This document shows, one piece after another, positions 20,213 to 24,521 of a DNA stretch of 24,521 bases. Origin of the DNA: Silene noctiflora. Taxonomy: Eukaryota > Streptophyta > Magnoliopsida > Caryophyllales > Caryophyllaceae. The stretch's first letter is position 1, and each line of letters begins with the position of its first letter. The DNA is taken from contig VHZZ01004578.1 in the NCBI GenBank assembly GCA_009801015.1, forward strand, positions 65,864-90,384, in the 5' to 3' direction. The notes under the pieces were generated by a model. That model searched no databases, had not been told where the DNA came from, and saw only the letters and a list, made by a program, of their open reading frames with translations. Position numbers and translations under genes: made by a program.

Positions 20213-21031
20213 ATGGCTAGAATACTTCCCACTAGTACCTTGGCCTTCTTGTTAACAATGTTTACATGTCAAATGCTTTCTGCAGAAGGAAGGGACATAA
20301 AGTCGCCAAATAAAGGAGGGGTCAACTTCATCAATAATCCCTCACTTTCAAGTATTAGAAAGCGAGGTAGCCTTATTACCCATTCGGACCGCAGCGAATC
20401 ACCAACTAAAAATACTCCACAAAAGACCTCCGCTCATTATCTTCAAAACATTTCACGTGATAACAATCTGCCTTCTTCGGAACCAACCATCATCTTACAA
20501 AAAACAAGTTGCAGTGGTGGGCAAAATGACTATCCCAATGTCAAAAGCTTTAATAATGAACAAACAACATTTGACTGTCCCCCAGGTACTGGCCATGATA
20601 AAAAGGACAGCAAAACATTAAATAGAAGAGCTGCATTAGAGAAAAGGTATTTTCCATCAAGATCACCAACTCCCGTCGCATTCATGAGTGCTTCTGTTGT
20701 GTCATCCAAGAATGATTTTCAACCCACAACAACTGGACTCAGCTCAGGTGCAGGTCATTCAGACGTAAACAATATTAACAAAGACGAACCCAGAACCTGT
20801 CTGAACGACAAATGCGTAGGAGATTTCCCGCCAAAAACACCAGGTGACAGCCTTGGTGCAGGTCATGTTTTTGCAAACAACAATGACGGCAAAGAATCAG
20901 AACAGGGAATGCATCTCGGCATGGCACATACTCAAGTGGGTCAGAAAGACGATTACCGGCCAACTGCGCCTGGCCACAGTCCAGGTGCTGGTCACCCTAT
21001 TTTAAAGAACATAAGAAAGCCCAATTCTTAA
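20213..21031 (+). CDS. CEP peptide hormone precursor with three CEP domains
   Basis: This is a single-exon gene for 272 residues, with the start in a strong context (AAAGATGGCT). Residues 1-24 form a signal peptide (MARILPTSTLAFLLT..., likely cut near SA/EG). Three 15-residue CEP domains follow: DFQPTTTGLSSGAGH (168-182), DFPPKTPGDSLGAGH (204-218) and DYRPTAPGHSPGAGH (247-261). Only the last has all three prolines (positions 4, 7 and 11) that are usually hydroxylated. PGTGH at 124-128 and GMHLGMAH at 232-239 may be worn-out further copies. In the family the secreted 15-mers are cut from the precursor, hydroxylated and sensed by CEPR-type leucine-rich-repeat receptor kinases, signalling nitrogen demand and limiting lateral roots. 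The spacers are hydrophilic and Asn/Lys/Ser-rich, as expected of a propeptide. Many CEP precursors are only about 80-130 residues, so this one is long. No canonical AATAAA is seen close downstream. Confidence 0.92.
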   Translation: MARILPTSTLAFLLTMFTCQMLSAEGRDIKSPNKGGVNFINNPSLSSIRKRGSLITHSDRSESPTKNTPQKTSAHYLQNISRDNNLPSSEPTIILQKTSCSGGQNDYPNVKSFNNEQTTFDCPPGTGHDKKDSKTLNRRAALEKRYFPSRSPTPVAFMSASVVSSKNDFQPTTTGLSSGAGHSDVNNINKDEPRTCLNDKCVGDFPPKTPGDSLGAGHVFANNNDGKESEQGMHLGMAHTQVGQKDDYRPTAPGHSPGAGHPILKNIRKPNS

Positions 21032-21611
21032 TTCAGTGAGACAACTTCTAAAATGTGAATCGTCATAGTATTTGACAGTCTTCAGTCATTCGATATTACA
21101 GGAAGTATAGGTGTAAAATATGTCAGTTGTAAGTTCGTGACACCAAAATCCTAAACCGCACTATAGTTTGTAATAACTACTAGCTGTTGTCAAACTTCTA
21201 GGTATGAAATTTTTTTCTATATAGATTGATCTCAGCATGTCATAGACTTACAGTAGTTAAAGAGGTGTGATCATCACTCAAATAGTCAAACTTATGCTAA
21301 TCTCTACATTCTAAGTTGCTTTTATCTCATAGAAGGAACATTTTGGTACACTGAACTAGATCTTACAACTGAAGTAACAAAGAAGTGATAACGGTAAAAC
21401 CTTCTGTGGAAAAACTAAACACAACAATTGCTTAGCAATAAGTAAACCGGTGGTGCCCAAACCGAACTGCACTAACCTTAATAGTGCGGTTTAGTGCAAT
21501 TTGTAGCTATTTTCCTTACATTTGTACCTCCAGTATAGGACCAATAAAGCAACAAAAATCTCAAGCTAAGGATTGAGGCTGTTGAAGTTAAATACCTCTA
21601 GTCTCAAGTGT
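21032..21611. other. 3' flank of the CEP gene; short inverted repeats
   Basis: No further gene is seen. The first part is probably the 3' untranslated region. An exact 14-bp inverted pair (CTAAACCGCACTAT at 21151-21164, ATAGTGCGGTTTAG at 21481-21494) spans about 340 bases and resembles the subterminal text of some plant DNA transposons. Confidence 0.4.
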
Positions 21612-21777
21612 AGTACTACGCACACGTTTTGTTCTAGCTTAATCAGAGGTCTCGGGTCTAAGCCATAGGCATCCAGCAGTGTTAAAACTCATGAGGAAGA
21701 GCTTTACAGCCCCAGTGGTCCTACCCGCCTCGCATCCGGACTAAACTGGATGGTATACACCAAAAAAAAAAAAAAAA
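21612..21777 (+). mobile_element. tRNA-derived SINE with poly(A) tail
   Basis: The segment aatcagaggtctcgggtcta holds a box B-like sequence (GGTCTAAGCC, compare GGTTCGAGTCC). It is followed by the body wording typical of plant SINEs (actcatgaggaagagcttta, then ggtcctacccgcctcgcatccgg) and a run of 16 A at 21762-21777. A short AAGTGT lies before the start (21606-21611) and overlaps the tail end (21776-21781), and may be a short target-site duplication. The box A part is diverged or truncated. Confidence 0.65.
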
Positions 21778-21781
21778 GTGT

Positions 21782-22366
21782 TTGACAAGGATAATATGAA
21801 GAATCCTGACTAATATTGTCGTTGTTCACGGTGTTTATTTATTCAATTGCTAATTTGCTATTGTTTAAAACTCCTTTCCAAAGGTAAAATTTCGTATGTT
21901 TTTGTCATGGTCCTACCACCAAGCGACTGGGAGTCCACGATATAGACATATAGTCCTTCAAGCGCACCAAAAAACTTCATAGCCAACCATCAATATCAAC
22001 TTTTTCCACCCATGTAGGAAGATAAATTTTAATAGACACGCTCAGCCGGCCATTATCACCGGATCTTGACGGAAAAAGAATTAGGGGACCACAAATTTAA
22101 CACTTGAACCCATGGCCAACAATTTGTTAAATTGGCCTCTTGCAACATCATCCTATTTATCTTATCCTATGTAGGTCAATTAATACAAAACCTAAAACCT
22201 CATTCACAGGTGGGCTCACTAATTAATCATCGCAATATTCAAATACCCCATGCATGATACAGTAGCACAGTACTAGTGTAAAAGTTGTTGAATTAACACA
22301 AAAAGTTTTTCAATTGTCACAAAAGAGTCTCAAAATTCTCTTGTAAAGCGGTTTGAATAATGAGAT
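21782..22366. other. Intergenic AT-rich sequence
   Basis: No gene or clear repeat ends are seen between the SINE and the GGCGCC element. The bases just before 22367 (TGTAAAGCGGTTTGAATAATG) resemble the outer flank of the right end of that element in inverted orientation, so its termini may extend about 30 bases further out on each side. Confidence 0.35.
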
Positions 22367-23106
22367 GGCGCCACCGGGTGGTACTTAAACTGAGCGTCAC
22401 CCAGGACATAATAGTAAAATTCTTGTGTATTTTCACTCCCCTCCCTTAAATTTTGAATTTCAAATTATTTAGAACAAAATGGTAGTTTAGGAAACTAAAG
22501 TTGTATGGATTAATTACTTATATATAATATATAATATAATTATTATAATCATAACAGAAAAATTTGATGCTTCATTCACGCTAACTATAGCAATTTTGAA
22601 GATGTTCATCAACCAAAGAAGACCATTTGATCTTTCCATTGGATGATGATGAATATGATCAAGTTTATATGATGCTCACAAATTACCAAGACTTAAATTC
22701 ACTAGTTAATTGCGGTTGTGCTCTTGTGGGTATGCAAACCTGTATGTCAAGTATACTGACAATAATTCCGACCCGATCGATTTGTTTCAGCGTCTTCCTT
22801 ACCTACGGATTGTATTAAATTTTCTCTTTCATTGGCTTGTAAATAAAGAATCCATTAGATGAAAAACGATGTAGATGAAAAACACGGTTCGGTGATGAAG
22901 AAAACGGAATTACTGACCAAGATTGTAAAAGTTTATTTAGAAAATTGATTTAGTTAAGATTTTGATTTAATTAATTAGATGGAGTATAAAATTACGTAAC
23001 TACCCTTAAATATTTGGCGCAAAAACGAAAATTAACATTCAATTTTTTTATTTATTTTTTCTAGAAATTATGGTGGCGCCGAAATTCGGTGCCACCCGGT
23101 GGCGCC
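22367..23106. mobile_element. TIR element with GGCGCCACCGGGTGG termini, ~740 bp
   Basis: The left end GGCGCCACCGGGTGGTAC and the reverse-complemented right end GGCGCCACCGGGTGGCAC match almost exactly. Weaker similarity runs on for about 45 bases in total (to ATAATAG / ATAATTTC). The right end also folds on itself (GGTGGCGCCGAA paired with TTCGGTGCCACC, 23072-23096). No transposase is visible; the small frame at 22627-22818 has no known motif and does not open with ATG. It is probably a non-autonomous DNA transposon. I could not find a clean target-site duplication, so the exact ends are open. Confidence 0.55.
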
Positions 23107-24521
23107 CTATCACCATCCAAGCGGTTTTACACTAAATTGATAATAAAATTACCCCGCATTTAACTAATTTAGTGTACAACGGTTTTACACAAGGCCACTG
23201 GAACATTTGAAGGCCACTAAACTTTTAGTTATTTTAAATAGTAACCATTCAAGAACACATATTTAAAAATGAAGATCAAATTAAATAAGCACAGAAGAGC
23301 AGCAACTCAAACACTTTTAGCACATAATTCCAATTAGTCAAATATTAAAAGACTAAAAAAGGCAAAATTGGAAATAGACGATGAAGAGCATCTTCAATGG
23401 TGACAAAGTTGAGCACATGATTTGAATTAGTTGATGATCGATTGATCGTATCCGTCACTAAATATGCAATTAATTGGTCAAGCTTTAGAAAAATCGAGCT
23501 GGAAATTGAAGAACCCTAGAATATACGTACACATCAACAGCAACGATAAAGTGAAGAAGCAATAATGTAATGAGAGAGTAGAAGTTAGAGAGTGAACCCT
23601 TGCTGAATTTTGCTGCGTGTTTGACGTATTCTCACTTTGGCCATAGCCAATGTCCATGTAATCGGGTCCCACAAAGAATCGGGTCAAAATGACTCGAACT
23701 TAAAATAGCTGGAATTGAAACTTTTTTTACTCGTTTAAGGTGAGGAAAGTAATTTAGCTTGTCCATTTGTCCTTTCACTTATTCCTTTGTCTCACGTGTT
23801 TTCAAAGTATCCGTCACAAATAGGAATTTGTGTTGATCTAGATTAGGAGCGTAGAACCGTCCTATTTCGTTCTTCACAAATCCTCATTTAAGACGAACAT
23901 CATTCGTCTTAAGTTTTAAGTTTAAGACGGGTCAAATATTAAATTACTGCCACTTTTATGGATAAGATAAAGAGAAAATGTTTAGATATTAGCAAAATGC
24001 CCTTCATAGCCTCGCCTCAGTAAAAACCTTGTACCTAGAAAATTTACAATCGGTAACTCTATCTCTTGAATTTAACATCTTTTGTTTTACTATGAAGAAC
24101 TACATACAAACGAGGACCAGACTTATACAAACGAGGACCAAACTTATGAGATGCAGTGGCATCGGTGATCTATGCCTTTTTCCTTTACCAATATAGCTCT
24201 TTCGTCAATCTTTTTGCCACCACTCCTACTCTATGGGCTTATGGTACTCACGCCTTGATCATTCGGGGCCTCATATTTGCTACATGTACAGGTAGTAAGG
24301 TAGTAACTTGGCTCACACTTGTCCATCAAGTTTGTCTTCTCTATACCAATGGTTATCACCATCACTTGTAAAAATGATGATGGATGCTTTGTAATTTGAC
24401 CATCATTTTCACTTTTTGCCATCAATTTTGTTAGGACACATTTGATTGATGATGACATGCCTTCCCTAATAGTGTTTCTAAGTGTTCATTTCAGGACTTC
24501 CCAAAGCTTGTTCTCTTGTCC
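23107..24521. other. Intergenic sequence with no supported gene
   Basis: A 21-bp tandem duplication lies at 24105-24146. Around 23891-23940 a taagacgaac...cgtcttaag stretch forms a short hairpin of a kind I recall from Caryophyllales repeats. Small open frames at 24156-24371 (plus) and 24231-24458 (minus) overlap, show no domain and do not justify a gene call. Confidence 0.4.
24105..24146. repeat. 21-bp tandem duplication
   Basis: tacaaacgaggaccagactta (24105-24125) is followed directly by a copy with one substitution (24126-24146). Confidence 0.9.

Noticed and set aside
22627-22818. Small plus-strand frame inside the GGCGCC element
   Set aside because: It has no ATG at its start, no transposase-like motif and no length support.
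24156-24458. Overlapping frames on both strands near the window end
   Set aside because: Neither shows a domain, signal peptide or splice structure, and the two exclude each other.
1-24521. CRISPR arrays, bacterial operons, tRNA or rRNA genes
   Set aside because: The window is plant nuclear DNA. I saw no regularly spaced repeats, no complete tRNA fold and no rRNA sequence.

Overview
The window looks like nuclear DNA of a dicot plant. It is AT-rich, with genes split by GT-AG introns, plant-type LTR retrotransposons, a degenerate plant L1-type LINE, Stowaway-like MITEs and a tRNA-type SINE with a poly(A) tail. Several short repeat styles remind me of Caryophyllales (Amaranthaceae) genomes; that placement is inference from memory and not a firm identification. 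A few N bases lie near positions 471-541 and at 1076.

Layout. Bases 1-900 hold a broken piece of a Ty3/gypsy-type gag region running into LTR-like sequence. Bases 1776-6335 are one nearly full-length but broken Ty1/copia element on the minus strand, with about 175-bp LTRs, a primer-binding site and a 5-bp target-site duplication (CATAC). Bases 6540-7845 are the decayed 3' half of a LINE on the minus strand (reverse transcriptase, then zf-RVT domain). A decayed RNase H domain lies on the opposite strand at 7842-8198. Bases 8200-11190 are intergenic and carry a small Stowaway-like MITE (9812-9896) and a 428-bp element with long terminal inverted repeats (10273-10700).

Bases 11191-14382 (minus strand) hold a complete seven-exon gene for a patatin-like phospholipase of 396 residues. 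All splice phases fit, and the oxyanion loop, GTSTG serine and DGG aspartate are present. Its promoter has a TATA box at 14544-14551 and an 82-bp MITE directly upstream. Bases 14665-18880 contain no gene I can support. Two coding-like minus-strand stretches at 18889-19003 and 19295-19458 may be exons of an unrecognised gene.

Bases 20213-21031 (plus strand) encode a 272-residue secreted precursor with three CEP (C-terminally encoded peptide) hormone domains, behind a TATA box at 20059-20066. Downstream are a SINE (about 21612-21777), an element with GGCGCCACC inverted termini (22367-23106), and unclassified AT-rich sequence to the end.

The two clear host genes are independent: a lipid acyl hydrolase, and a peptide-hormone precursor of the kind used in root and nitrogen-demand signalling. 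Much of the rest is layered transposon debris. I did not find a clearly new multi-gene system. The items most worth a second look are the unusually long CEP precursor with unequal peptide copies, the two TIR element families, and the unassigned exons next to the CEP promoter.
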